Assembly: GCF_003346865.1 (NCBI RefSeq)
Contig: NZ_QDKL01000003.1
Location: 496,001-560,000 of the forward strand
Length of the DNA stretch: 64,000 nt
Reading direction: 5' to 3'
Source: Halobacteriovorax vibrionivorans
GTDB lineage: Bacteria; Bdellovibrionota; Bacteriovoracia; Bacteriovoracales; Bacteriovoracaceae
Below the pieces are notes generated by a model. The model was given only the letters and a program-made list of their open reading frames with translations. It ran no database searches and had not been told where the DNA came from. Both the position numbers and the translations under genes were made by a program. Each line of letters starts with the position of its first letter. Positions within the stretch are counted from its first letter, which is position 1. Shown here piece by piece: positions 1 to 8,326 of this stretch.

Positions 1-1
1 G

Positions 2-1531
2 TATGGCCACAACGCCGTTGCCTTCTTTTTAACAACTCCATTTCTAGGGATTATGTACTACTTCATTCCAAAAGCGGCCAATCGTCCGGTTTATTCTTAC
101 CGTCTATCGATTATCCACTATTGGTCTTTAGTATTCATTTATATTTGGGCAGGTCCTCACCACCTACTCTACACTTCAGTTCCAGACTGGGTACAAACAC
201 TAGGGATGACTTTCTCTATTATTCTATGGATGCCTTCTTGGGGTGGGATGATCAACGGTCTTCTAACTCTACGAGGAGTATGGGATAAAGTACGTACAGA
301 ACCAATGCTTAAATACTTTGCCACTGCTGTAACTTTCTACGGAATGGCAACATTTGAAGGTCCTCTACTGTCAATCAAATCAGTAAACTACATTGGACAC
401 TTTACTGACTGGGTAGTTGGTCACGTACACGCAGGAACGATTGGTTGGAACTACATGATGATTGCTGGGGTAATCTACTTCTTAGTTCCAAAATTATTTA
501 AAACAGAAATCTATTCAAAGAAAATTGCAAACGCACAATTCTGGCTAGCAACAATTGGACTTCTACTTTATATGATGTCGATGTGGGTTGCTGGTATCAC
601 TCAAGGTCTAATGTGGCGTGCAGTTGATGCTTCAGGAAAACTTGTTTATCCAAACTTTATTGAAACAGTAGTAAAAGTTGTACCTATGTATTGGGTAAGA
701 GCTTTTGGTGGTGTATTCGTTCTAGTTGGTTTCTTCTTAATGATTTTTAATATTTGGATGACATATAGAAAATCAAAATGGGTAAACCAAGATAAAGAAG
801 AAGCAGAAGAAGTATACAAAGCAGCTCCTTTATCAGCACAACCTGAAGAAAAAGATGCAGATAGCCACCGTAAGCTTGAAGGTTTACCAATGGTATTTAC
901 TGTACTTACTCTTCTAGCGATTCTTGTTGGTGGTGCTGTCGAGATTATTCCATCAATTCTATCGGATCGTTTTGTAGAAAAAGATCCACGAGTAAAACCA
1001 TATACTCCACTTGAATTACTTGGACGTGATATCTACGTAAAAGAAGGTTGTTATGTATGTCACTCTCAACAAATTAGACCAACTGTTTCTGAAAAGCTTC
1101 GCTATGGTAACCCATCAGTAGCGGCCGAATCAGTATATGATAGGCCATTTCAGTGGGGATCACGTCGTATTGGTCCAGACCTTGCTCGTGTGGGTGGAAA
1201 GTACAACGATATGTGGCACTATCGCCATATGATCAATCCACGTGAAGTAACAGCTGGATCGATTATGCCAAATTATGATTGGTTAACTAAAAAGAAAGTA
1301 AACTTTAAAATGCTTCCAAAGAAAATGAATGCAATGATGGCACTTGGAACTCCTTACACTCCTGAGCAAGTAACTCGCTCAATTGACGATGCGATGGCAC
1401 AAGCTCAAGAGATCGCACAAGGTCTAAGTGAGAATGGTGTTTCGATGAAAGTTGCCGATAAAGAAATCGTTGCTCTAATCGCCTATCTTCAAAGACTTGG
1501 TATTGATACTAAAGAAGAGGCAGGAGAATAG
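2..1531 (+). CDS. ccoNO: cbb3 cytochrome c oxidase, fused subunits I and II (CcoN-CcoO), 5' partial
   Basis: Terminal oxidase that reduces oxygen and pumps protons at the inner membrane. The reading frame is already open at base 2, so the start lies upstream of the window. The N-terminal part is the end of CcoN: an HH pair (copper B ligands) before LLYTSVPDW, then the VVGHVHAG helix that carries heme ligands. A hydrophilic linker (about 830-900) and one membrane helix lead into CcoO, with [18 protein letters not shown] (heme c site CYVCH), a [17 protein letters not shown] block and MPNYDWL, which supplies the Met ligand. In most bacteria ccoN and ccoO are separate genes; here there is no stop between them. 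The genes for CcoQ, CcoP and CcoG follow directly. Identity is firm; the fusion is seen directly. Confidence 0.95.
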   Translation, partial: YGHNAVAFFLTTPFLGIMYYFIPKAANRPVYSYRLSIIHYWSLVFIYIWAGPHHLLYTSVPDWVQTLGMTFSIILWMPSWGGMINGLLTLRGVWDKVRTEPMLKYFATAVTFYGMATFEGPLLSIKSVNYIGHFTDWVVGHVHAGTIGWNYMMIAGVIYFLVPKLFKTEIYSKKIANAQFWLATIGLLLYMMSMWVAGITQGLMWRAVDASGKLVYPNFIETVVKVVPMYWVRAFGGVFVLVGFFLMIFNIWMTYRKSKWVNQDKEEAEEVYKAAPLSAQPEEKDADSHRKLEGLPMVFTVLTLLAILVGGAVEIIPSILSDRFVEKDPRVKPYTPLELLGRDIYVKEGCYVCHSQQIRPTVSEKLRYGNPSVAAESVYDRPFQWGSRRIGPDLARVGGKYNDMWHYRHMINPREVTAGSIMPNYDWLTKKKVNFKMLPKKMNAMMALGTPYTPEQVTRSIDDAMAQAQEIAQGLSENGVSMKVADKEIVALIAYLQRLGIDTKEEAGE

Positions 1532-1533
1532 AG

Positions 1534-1734
1534 ATGAAAACAGAAGCAATGCAAAACATGCCATGGGAATGGATGCCAACATTAGCACTTCTAATTTTCT
1601 TTACGATCTTCGTAGCAGTCCTGGCCTGGTCACATCGACCAGGCTCTAAAAAGCTCTACGAAGAAGTGGCAAACAATGCCCTTTCTGATGGCGAAGCCGT
1701 CAAAAATGAAAACAAAGGAAGCAACAATGAGTAA
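1534..1734 (+). CDS. ccoQ: cbb3 oxidase small subunit CcoQ/FixQ
   Basis: A 66-residue protein with one membrane helix (about residues 15-32, ending in VAVLAWSHRPGSKK) and a charged cytoplasmic tail. This is the usual shape of CcoQ, which stabilises the cbb3 complex. The call rests on its size, its topology and its place between ccoNO and ccoP. It starts three bases after the ccoNO stop, and GGCAGGAGAA upstream serves as ribosome binding site. Its last eight bases overlap the start of ccoP, so the two are probably coupled in translation. Confidence 0.85.
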   Translation: MKTEAMQNMPWEWMPTLALLIFFTIFVAVLAWSHRPGSKKLYEEVANNALSDGEAVKNENKGSNNE

Positions 1735-2338
1735 CGAAAACAAAAATAGCAAGAGCGAAAATATTGTTTTAGAAGATGAAAAACATCTAGTCCTCGATCA
1801 TGACTACGATGGGATACAAGAGCTTAATCACCCACTTCCAAGTTGGTGGAGTGGACTTTGGGCGCTTTCTTTCATTTTCTCAATCCCTTACTTTATGTAT
1901 TATGTTTTAATGGATGGTCCAACACTACTTGAAACGTACAAAAAAGATATGCAGGAAATGCAAAAAGTTATTGATGCAGAAGCTGCAAACACAGCAAATT
2001 TTGATATTGAAGTTTATAATAAATATGTTGAAACAGATGCTGCAAAAGAGCTTGGAAACACAGTATTCATTGATAACTGTGCTGCCTGTCACCTTGAAGA
2101 TGGTGGTGGTGATATCGGTCCAAACTTAACAGATAAGCACTGGAAAAATATTAAGAAATTTGCGCCAGAACAAATCTATAGTTTCATTGTTCATGGTAAC
2201 GTTGATATGGGGATGCCTGCATGGGGAGAAGTTCTAAGTAAAGAAGATATTATGGCCGTAACTGACCATGTAATTCAGCTTCAAGGAACAACTCCAGCTA
2301 AGGCAAAAGAGCCTCAAGGTGAAATACTAGATTACTAA
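1727..2338 (+). CDS. ccoP: cbb3 oxidase subunit III, one-heme CcoP
   Basis: Membrane-anchored cytochrome c subunit that passes electrons to the oxidase core. The start chosen is the ATG at 1727, preceded by AAAGGAAGC, giving 203 residues; an in-frame ATG at 1676 lies inside ccoQ and is less likely. The family block DGIQELNHPLPSWW precedes one membrane helix (YFMYYVL). The soluble domain has one heme c motif, CAACH, and a Met ligand in GMPAWG. Typical CcoP is close to 300 residues with two CxxCH motifs; the second is absent and the protein ends soon after the first domain. The one-heme state is seen directly; its effect on electron transfer is unknown. Confidence 0.92.
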   Translation: MSNENKNSKSENIVLEDEKHLVLDHDYDGIQELNHPLPSWWSGLWALSFIFSIPYFMYYVLMDGPTLLETYKKDMQEMQKVIDAEAANTANFDIEVYNKYVETDAAKELGNTVFIDNCAACHLEDGGGDIGPNLTDKHWKNIKKFAPEQIYSFIVHGNVDMGMPAWGEVLSKEDIMAVTDHVIQLQGTTPAKAKEPQGEILDY

Positions 2339-2348
2339 AGAGAAGAAA

Positions 2349-3752
2349 ATGGCAAATAAGAACCAATTTGAATTACACGACTCACGCCTAGGCACAGTGG
2401 ATGAAAAAGGTCACCGTGTCTACCTCTTCCCAGAAGAGGTAAAAGGCTTTTGGCGAACAAGGCGTGAGATATTCTATTGGTTCTTAATATTCTTTTATCT
2501 CATCTTGCCGTGGATTTATATTCAAGGAGAACAAATGATTCTCCTTAATATCCCGGCAAGAGAGTTTTCATTTTTTACATATAAATTCTATGCTCATAAT
2601 GCACCAATCCTTATATTTGTCATTCTTGGCTTCCTCTTCTTTATTGGATTCATCACAAGTATCCTTGGAAGAGTATGGTGTGGTTGGGCCTGTCCTCAGA
2701 CAGTATTTATCACTTCAATTTTCCTCAAACTAGAGGCACTAATTGAAGGAAAGCCAAGACAAAGAAAAAAACTTAACGATTCTCCATGGAACAAAGAAAA
2801 AATCATTAAGAAATCACTAAAGTGGATTGTCTTTACGATTGTTTCTCTTCATATTTCTCATACATTTCTCGGCTACTTCGTAGGAACACACCACCTTGTA
2901 TCAGTCAGTTTCCAAAACCCGGCCGAAAACTTCACTCTATTTTCTATTATGCTCTTTTTGACTGCATTATTTCTTTTAGACTTTGGCTGGTTTAGAGAGC
3001 AATTTTGTATCATTGCTTGTCCTTACGGAAGAATGCAATCAGTAATAATGGACGATAACTCGATGGCAATTCTCTACGATGAAAAACGTGGGGAGCCGAG
3101 GCGTCAGCCAGGGATGAAGCCTAACGAGCACGGTGACTGTATTAACTGCTATGCATGTGTAAAGGCCTGCCCGACAGGTATTGATATTAGACGTGGTGTT
3201 CAACTTGAATGCATTGCTTGTACTAATTGTATTGATGCATGTGATGATATCATGGTGAAAACAAAGAGACCCAAGGGTTTAATTCGCTACGATACTCAAA
3301 GTAATATGGAAGGCAAAGGACGCCATATTTTTTCATTTAGAAATATCGCTTATCTTATTGTCTTAATTGGACTTTTAATCGGCTTTATTTTCAGTGTCTC
3401 AATGTCACAAGGAATTACGACTACTGTCCTCAGAGGTCCAGGTACACCTTTTAGAGTACAGTCAGATACAAAGACATTAAATCATTTCCAAATTGTTTTA
3501 GAACAAAGTGGTGATATAAAAACTCATAATGTGAAATTTGCTATCGAAGGTGTTGATAAAGAAAACTATGAGATAAAAATGCAAAGAAACCCTTTTGAGT
3601 TTACGACAACTCACAAGAGACAAAACGTATTTATTGTCTTCGATAATAGTATATTAGAAAAAGGAAGTCGTAAGTTTACTTTTATCATTACTGATTTAGA
3701 TACAAATAAAGTTATAAAAAAAGAGGCGGTACTCGTTGGACCAACTAAGTAG
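2349..3752 (+). CDS. ccoG: cbb3 oxidase assembly ferredoxin-like protein CcoG
   Basis: Polyferredoxin of the CcoG/FixG/RdxA family, needed for cbb3 assembly and thought to reduce copper during maturation. The 467-residue protein has several membrane helices, CGWACPQ and CIIACPYGRMQ cysteine pairs in or near the membrane, and two 4Fe-4S clusters: CINCYACVKACP and CIACTNCIDACD. The C-terminal 110 residues form the immunoglobulin-like IG domain typical of the family. It begins 11 bases after ccoP with AGAGAAGAAA as binding site. Its 3' end overlaps the next gene by 17 bases. Confidence 0.95.
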   Translation: MANKNQFELHDSRLGTVDEKGHRVYLFPEEVKGFWRTRREIFYWFLIFFYLILPWIYIQGEQMILLNIPAREFSFFTYKFYAHNAPILIFVILGFLFFIGFITSILGRVWCGWACPQTVFITSIFLKLEALIEGKPRQRKKLNDSPWNKEKIIKKSLKWIVFTIVSLHISHTFLGYFVGTHHLVSVSFQNPAENFTLFSIMLFLTALFLLDFGWFREQFCIIACPYGRMQSVIMDDNSMAILYDEKRGEPRRQPGMKPNEHGDCINCYACVKACPTGIDIRRGVQLECIACTNCIDACDDIMVKTKRPKGLIRYDTQSNMEGKGRHIFSFRNIAYLIVLIGLLIGFIFSVSMSQGITTTVLRGPGTPFRVQSDTKTLNHFQIVLEQSGDIKTHNVKFAIEGVDKENYEIKMQRNPFEFTTTHKRQNVFIVFDNSILEKGSRKFTFIITDLDTNKVIKKEAVLVGPTK

Positions 3753-4449
3753 TCTCCAAGGCATTTCTCCATATCTCATTATAAGCGCAGGCTTAACAAT
3801 GGGACTTGTGGCAAATTTCCACTGTGTGGGAATGTGTGGTGGCATAACAATGGCCGTCTCAAGAAATGTCGGTCAAAATCTCTCATACCAATTGGGAAGA
3901 CTACTAGGTTACCTATCAGTTGCACTAATTATTCCAACTCTAGGTTTTACTCTACTTGACTTTAAAGGCAACCCTTACTTAATGCTTTTTTCGAGTCTAA
4001 GTATTGGACTCATTCTTATATGGATGGGTGCAAAGAAAGTCTTTAAGTTTAATAATTTTAAATTTGCTGCAAAGATCTCTCAAAAGCTTCATCAATTGAA
4101 CGCAAGGCTTTGGCCTGCAATATCAAAGAAGGTTGGAAATAGGCCTTACCTATTTAACTTTTCTATTGGAAGTATTAGCGTCTTACTTCCTTGTGGTCTA
4201 CTTTGGGCGATGCTAGCTCTTGCTATCAGTGCAGCTTCCCCTGCCCTTGCGGCCCTATTTGTTTTCTTCTTTTGGCTTGGAACTTTACCTGGTTTAGTTT
4301 TTGGCCCAACACTTATTCAAAAAATTAAATTCCCGGCCAAGGTGCAAATGGGAATCCCATACTTATTTCTAATCATTGGAACGGTGACAATTGCATATCG
4401 AGTATATACAATGTGGAACCCCCAAGCTGGAGCCCCACTATGTCATTAA
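3736..4449 (+). CDS. TauE/SafE-like membrane protein of the cbb3 locus (COG2836 type)
   Basis: Six-helix membrane protein of 237 residues. The motif FHCVGMCGG near residue 30 and the later SVLLPCGLLWAML segment are characteristic of the sulfite-exporter/UreH-like family often found beside cbb3 genes. Members are suspected of moving metal (copper) or sulfur compounds during oxidase assembly, but the substrate is not settled. The start is a TTG at 3736 preceded by AAGAGGCGG, inside the end of ccoG; a later ATG at 3799 would remove the first helix. No ccoH or ccoI gene is present between ccoG and this gene. Confidence 0.75.
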   Translation: MDQLSSLQGISPYLIISAGLTMGLVANFHCVGMCGGITMAVSRNVGQNLSYQLGRLLGYLSVALIIPTLGFTLLDFKGNPYLMLFSSLSIGLILIWMGAKKVFKFNNFKFAAKISQKLHQLNARLWPAISKKVGNRPYLFNFSIGSISVLLPCGLLWAMLALAISAASPALAALFVFFFWLGTLPGLVFGPTLIQKIKFPAKVQMGIPYLFLIIGTVTIAYRVYTMWNPQAGAPLCH

Positions 4450-4574
4450 ATATAAAGAAAATTATTATGAAATTCTTTCGTGACCCTGATTACTATGCAT
4501 TCAACTTTCTGATCTTCACAGTAATCATTCTCTTTCCATGCTTACTAGTCGCCCTAACTGCGAAGTACTGGTAG
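4440..4574 (+). CDS. small single-helix membrane protein at the end of the cbb3 operon
   Basis: A 44-residue frame that starts at an ATG inside the last codons of the TauE/SafE-like gene (10-base overlap) and ends at TAG 4572-4574. A second ATG at 4467 would give 35 residues. The product has a basic N-terminus (LNIKKIIMKFFRD), one hydrophobic helix of about 20 residues and the end TAKYW. The overlap with the preceding stop suggests translational coupling and membership of the oxidase operon. I do not recognise the family; it does not resemble CcoS or CcoH. It may be an accessory subunit or assembly peptide. Confidence 0.55.
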   Translation: MSLNIKKIIMKFFRDPDYYAFNFLIFTVIILFPCLLVALTAKYW

Positions 4575-4581
4575 AGCAACC

Positions 4582-5049
4582 TTACTTGCAGTCGCGCATA
4601 CGCTGAAGTAGTTCACTATCTTGTGCTTGAATCTTAGGTCTTAAGTATTCAACGACAGATGAGTTTTCTTGTAGAATACGAACAAGTCGACATAAGAAGA
4701 CATTATCTTCACGACTCTCCACAACTTGCCACGATTGTACGACATTATTAGTCTCATAGAATAATTTGAAAAAGAGTTCTTGGTATTTAAGTTTTACATC
4801 TCTTCCGGCCTGTGCTGACAACTGCTCACCAATGGACTCATCATGAATGGAGAAATTCCAAGTTAATCTGTCTCCACTTCCAAGGTCTAGAGTTCCCTCA
4901 TATGTTTTAAAAAAAACACCTTTCTTTGTGATACGAACAAGTTTTCCTGAACGATAACCATCAGACTTAGGGTAATTTAGAATTCCCCACCCCAGTAAAC
5001 CTGCTAGAATGACTAAAATAAAAACAATAAAATAGACCTTTTTTTTCAC
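4582..5049 (-). CDS. conserved membrane-anchored protein of unknown function
   Basis: A 155-residue protein with an N-terminal membrane helix (residues 5-23) followed by a soluble domain outside or in the periplasm. The segment SDGYRSGKLVRITKKGVFFK, followed by TYEGTLDLGSG, resembles a small conserved family common in Bacteroidetes. I recall that family often being labelled 6-phosphogluconate dehydrogenase with no supporting domain, so I give no enzyme name. It runs convergent with the cbb3 operon, seven bases from the 44-residue frame. Its 5' side faces a long palindrome. Function unknown. Confidence 0.7.
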   Translation of the reverse strand: MKKKVYFIVFILVILAGLLGWGILNYPKSDGYRSGKLVRITKKGVFFKTYEGTLDLGSGDRLTWNFSIHDESIGEQLSAQAGRDVKLKYQELFFKLFYETNNVVQSWQVVESREDNVFLCRLVRILQENSSVVEYLRPKIQAQDSELLQRMRDCK

Positions 5050-5068
5050 TGAACACCCTCTTTAGTGT

Positions 5069-5122
5069 GGGTGCCATGCACCTTTTGTTACGCAATTGCG
5101 AAACAAAAGGTGCATGGCACCC
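5069..5122. repeat. 54-base near-perfect palindrome
   Basis: Two 21-base arms, 5069-5089 and 5102-5122, are exact reverse complements (each contains GGTGCCATGCACC or its complement). The centre contains the palindrome CGCAATTGCG, so only one A/A pair breaks the symmetry. It lies between two divergent genes, so it is not placed as an ordinary terminator, and there is no U-run. It could be a REP-like mobile palindrome, a cruciform or a large operator. I noticed no second copy in this window. Confidence 0.8.
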
Positions 5123-5244
5123 TTCATTTATTCTATTGTATCCGCAAAAAACTAATTTTGTAAAAATTAAGACCTCTTAAGTTGGTCAAAGTTTCTCACT
5201 GCATTAAATTACTCATGGTACTCAGAAAACGCTCGAGGTAAAAA

Positions 5245-6573
5245 TTGTTCAACTTTATTGACCCATCAGACACTCAGGCCGTTATTCCTATTCTGGGATT
5301 ATGCCTACTTCTATGTCTTATTGTGGCCAGGTTTTCGAAGAATATTGGGATTCCAAAAGTCTCTGGTTTCATTATCTTGGGCATACTACTTGGGCCATAT
5401 GTAAGTGGTGTGATAACTCATGAGTTCTTAGAAAAAACAAGTTACCTCTCCGATCTTGCCCTAGGACTTATTCTATTCAATATAGGTGGCGAGTTTAATA
5501 AGTATCTTTTGAGGCGTATATCAGAGCAGGTTGTGAAAGAATCACATATAAAAGTTGCCCTCATGTTCTTCTTTAGTTTTATTCTCTTTGCCATCACCCT
5601 ATTGATTTTTTCTTCCTTCACTTTTAGTAATATCCTTATTATTTCATTTATGCTTGCTGTTATAAGTGTTGAAGCGGCTCCCCCTACAACAGTTCTTGTT
5701 ATGAAAGAGTATAATAGCCATGGGCCATTAACAGATGCAATCATGATTCACCTAGGAATTGTCACTGGTGTTACAATCATTGGAACTTTAATCTTTACTG
5801 CTATCTTTGAGGCCACAGGTGTTTGGCCATCTTTTGATACTCCATACGAGACCATCTTAAGTATGGCCAAGGTCATTTTTGGCTCTATTGCTATCGGTGT
5901 TGTTCTAGGAATCCTACTTGCCTGGCTAGAGAATTTTGAAAATAAAATTGGAAACTTTCTCTTTTCAATTGTAACAATGCTGATATTTGCGCAAACCCTT
6001 ACTTATTTTTTAAACTTGAACGTCCTATTGGTTTCCTTAGTGATGGGCTTTACCATCACTCAGGCTTCTTCCAAAGGTCGCCTCATTCATACTACCGTAA
6101 GAGATATGGGAAGCTCCCTCTATGCAATTTTCTTCGTCTATGCTGGTACCCATATCAATATTGCAGGTATTATCTCAGAGGGCGCTCTCTATGTTCTCAT
6201 GTATATAGTCGTTAGAGTAATTTCAATTTACTTTGCTAATAAAGTCTTTGCCTATCGTGTAAAAGAAAATGACTACCACAATCTTGGCCACTGTCTATAT
6301 TCACATGCAGGTACGGCCATAGCGGTTGCAATGGTTATTGGAGAAATCCCACATGTAACAAGTGAAATCATCTTTCAAACAATAATCTCTAGTATATTCA
6401 TATTTGAGTTAGCTGGTCCCCTTATCCTAAAGGAAACATTGAAGCGAAGTGGAGAGATATCAGTGGAGATGATGAACGATGCTGCAAGTCGTTACGGCCC
6501 AGATCAAACACGAAGTTTCTTTAAAATTACGAAAGATTTCATTGATAATAGTATTTCCGCCCTTAAAAAGTAG
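5245..6573 (+). CDS. cation:proton antiporter (CPA2/KefB-like)
   Basis: Integral membrane protein of 442 residues with about 12 helices. The opening pattern (FSKNIGIPKVSGFIILGILL then GPYVSG) and the LALGLILFNIGGEF segment are typical of monovalent-cation:proton antiporters that set cytoplasmic pH and K+ or Na+ levels. The glycine-rich LGHCLYSHAGTAIAVAMVIG segment near residue 350 forms part of the transport core. There is no C-terminal TrkA-N domain, so it is a membrane-only form. The start is TTG 5245 with GAGGT eight bases earlier. It is probably transcribed alone. Confidence 0.82.
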   Translation: MFNFIDPSDTQAVIPILGLCLLLCLIVARFSKNIGIPKVSGFIILGILLGPYVSGVITHEFLEKTSYLSDLALGLILFNIGGEFNKYLLRRISEQVVKESHIKVALMFFFSFILFAITLLIFSSFTFSNILIISFMLAVISVEAAPPTTVLVMKEYNSHGPLTDAIMIHLGIVTGVTIIGTLIFTAIFEATGVWPSFDTPYETILSMAKVIFGSIAIGVVLGILLAWLENFENKIGNFLFSIVTMLIFAQTLTYFLNLNVLLVSLVMGFTITQASSKGRLIHTTVRDMGSSLYAIFFVYAGTHINIAGIISEGALYVLMYIVVRVISIYFANKVFAYRVKENDYHNLGHCLYSHAGTAIAVAMVIGEIPHVTSEIIFQTIISSIFIFELAGPLILKETLKRSGEISVEMMNDAASRYGPDQTRSFFKITKDFIDNSISALKK

Positions 6574-6591
6574 GAATATACTGAAATATCT

Positions 6592-6620
6592 TTGTCAGGA
6601 TTTACGTTGTGAGTTAAGAT
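6592..6620 (+). promoter_or_regulatory. sigma-70-like promoter for a leaderless transcript
   Basis: TTGTCA (6592-6597), a 17-base spacer, then TAAGAT (6615-6620). The ATG of the next gene begins six bases after the -10 box, about where transcription should start, and there is no ribosome binding site. This suggests a leaderless mRNA. Confidence 0.55.
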
Positions 6621-6626
6621 GTAGAC

Positions 6627-7340
6627 ATGGATACAACCTCAATGACTGCTAATGAACAAGACACTTGTGAAGTGAAAGCAAGTGAGACAGAAAATACAGA
6701 TAAGAATAACGATAAGAAAGAAGAGATAACAAAAACTCGTAAAGACCTTCACATGCCGCGTCGTATCTTCCATTTCTCGATGGGAGTTATTGCAGGAATG
6801 ATTTATAAGCACTTTCTTACTCACACTCAGGCCGTGCATATCTTAGGGGTGGCCACGTGTCTTTTCTATATTCTTGAACAAATTCGTTTAAACTATCCAG
6901 AAAACAAGTTAACAAAACTTGGTTCAAAATATCTTCTAAGAGCAGAGGAGCAACTTAAAGAATCGGCATCAATGCCTTATCTCATGGGGCTACTTCTTAC
7001 AATTTTAACATTTCCAAAAACTATTGCACTTGTGGCCATCTTTACACTAGCAGTATGTGATCCATTAAGTGCCATTATTGGAATTCGATTTGGTAAGACA
7101 AAGTTAGCGCCTAATAGATCTCTTGAAGGTACTGTTGCATTTCTTATTGCAACTCTAGCAATCCACATTGGTGTACTTACAAGTGTTTACACTTTTGATG
7201 TGAAACTCGCATTAGTATGTGTTTTTAGCTCAATTGTCGTAACCGGTTTTGACTTCTTAGACTTTAAAATTGATGACAATCTCACAATTCCACTTGTGAC
7301 AGCTTCTTCAATTTGGGTATTTCTTGCATTGATTATGTAG
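6627..7340 (+). CDS. SEC59/VTE5/Dgk1-like CTP-dependent lipid kinase
   Basis: Membrane protein of 237 residues. An acidic, hydrophilic N-terminal tail of about 40 residues precedes MPRRIFHFSMG. The diagnostic region near residues 150-180 reads CDPLSAIIGIRFGKTK, then NRSLEGTVAF; this matches the dolichol kinase / phytol kinase / yeast diacylglycerol kinase family, which uses CTP to phosphorylate lipid alcohols. About seven hydrophobic helices follow. The lipid substrate cannot be read from sequence. The start is the ATG at 6627, with a promoter directly in front; a later ATG at 6642 is possible. The acidic tail is longer than I would expect for the family. Confidence 0.72.
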   Translation: MDTTSMTANEQDTCEVKASETENTDKNNDKKEEITKTRKDLHMPRRIFHFSMGVIAGMIYKHFLTHTQAVHILGVATCLFYILEQIRLNYPENKLTKLGSKYLLRAEEQLKESASMPYLMGLLLTILTFPKTIALVAIFTLAVCDPLSAIIGIRFGKTKLAPNRSLEGTVAFLIATLAIHIGVLTSVYTFDVKLALVCVFSSIVVTGFDFLDFKIDDNLTIPLVTASSIWVFLALIM

Positions 7341-7351
7341 AAGAGAGAAGC

Positions 7352-7624
7352 TTAGAAGATTCCAAACCTCTTTTTCTTTTTAATTTGCTTGCGGCGATAA
7401 TAAGGCTCTTTTCGAGAGTTAATTATTTCAATTTTTCTCTCGATTAAATCCTCATTTAAGAATTCACTTAAGTAATCTTCCAGGACTTCCATATTGACCT
7501 CATCTAAGAGAGTGAGATCTTCTTTTTTTATCGAGATAAGAATATTTTCCATATTCATCCATTCAAAGAATGAAATATTTTCTAAAACAATTTCACGGGC
7601 CAAGTCCACACTACTAGAATTCAC
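7352..7624 (-). CDS. small hypothetical protein
   Basis: A 90-residue acidic and then lysine-rich protein that ends in RRKQIKKKKRFGIF. I chose the GTG at 7624 because GAGGAG lies nine bases upstream; an ATG at 7660 and another at 7693 have no binding site. No signal peptide, membrane helix or known motif is visible. It is divergent from the alpha/beta hydrolase and convergent with the lipid kinase gene. It could be a small cytosolic regulator; no function is assigned. Confidence 0.55.
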   Translation of the reverse strand: MNSSSVDLAREIVLENISFFEWMNMENILISIKKEDLTLLDEVNMEVLEDYLSEFLNEDLIERKIEIINSRKEPYYRRKQIKKKKRFGIF

Positions 7625-7660
7625 TTTTAATATCTCCTCGCCCCTACTATTATATGACAT

Positions 7661-8326
7661 ATGGAAAATAATACTAGCCGAATAAATGTCCAAACGACTT
7701 TACCGATTGACTATATTGAGATGGGAAATAAGAACGCCGAGCAAACTCTACTTGTCTTGCACGGCTTTGCCCAAAATGCGCAGCAAATAAAAGAGACATT
7801 AGTTGATAAATTAGCAGATAAAGTTAAAGATAAGTTTCGAATCCTTATCCCTAATGGCATCCTTCCCATTCCAAAGATAAGACCAAAAGTTATTCATTAT
7901 CGTTATAGTTGGTACTTCTTTGATCATAGTAAGGGTAGTTATCATATTGATATGCAGGCACCAATTATGGCCTTAGAAAACTTTCTAAATACATTAAATG
8001 TGCCTATGAATACAGTGAGTTTGATTGGTTATTCTCAAGGTGGGTATCTTGCTCCGATTATGGCCTCGTCGATAAGCGGGATTAAGTCATCTATTGCCAT
8101 TAACTCAAATACTAGGGTTGATAAATTAGGGCAAAATAAAGACTTCACTCACCTTTCAATTCACAATGAGGGAGACCCTGTTGTTGAGTATGAGAACTCT
8201 TTTAAAAGTTTTGAAAAACTGAAGACAATCATTTCAAATGCACAATACAAGAGTTTTAAAATTAACTCTCACGAGCTGCAAGAAGAAAATATTAAATACC
8301 TATCAAGTTACCTCTTAGAAATCTAA
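7661..8326 (+). CDS. alpha/beta hydrolase, carboxylesterase/phospholipase type
   Basis: Cytosolic serine hydrolase of 221 residues. It has the oxyanion segment LLVLHGFAQNAQQ, the nucleophile elbow GYSQGG (Ser near residue 128), an acid in EGDPVVEYE and a histidine in INSHELQ near the end. Size and motifs fit the Abhydrolase_2 group of small carboxylesterases and lysophospholipases. No signal peptide is seen. The ATG at 7661 has no ribosome binding site but sits seven bases after a TATTAT box, so the mRNA may be leaderless. Its 3' end overlaps the opposite gene by 12 bases. Confidence 0.8.
   Translation: MENNTSRINVQTTLPIDYIEMGNKNAEQTLLVLHGFAQNAQQIKETLVDKLADKVKDKFRILIPNGILPIPKIRPKVIHYRYSWYFFDHSKGSYHIDMQAPIMALENFLNTLNVPMNTVSLIGYSQGGYLAPIMASSISGIKSSIAINSNTRVDKLGQNKDFTHLSIHNEGDPVVEYENSFKSFEKLKTIISNAQYKSFKINSHELQEENIKYLSSYLLEI

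Noticed and set aside
1676..1726. N-terminal extension of CcoP to ATG 1676
   Set aside because: It lies inside ccoQ, lacks a binding site, and ATG 1727 has AAAGGAAGC upstream.
5069..5122. Palindrome as a transcription terminator
   Set aside because: The flanking genes are divergent and no T-run follows either arm.
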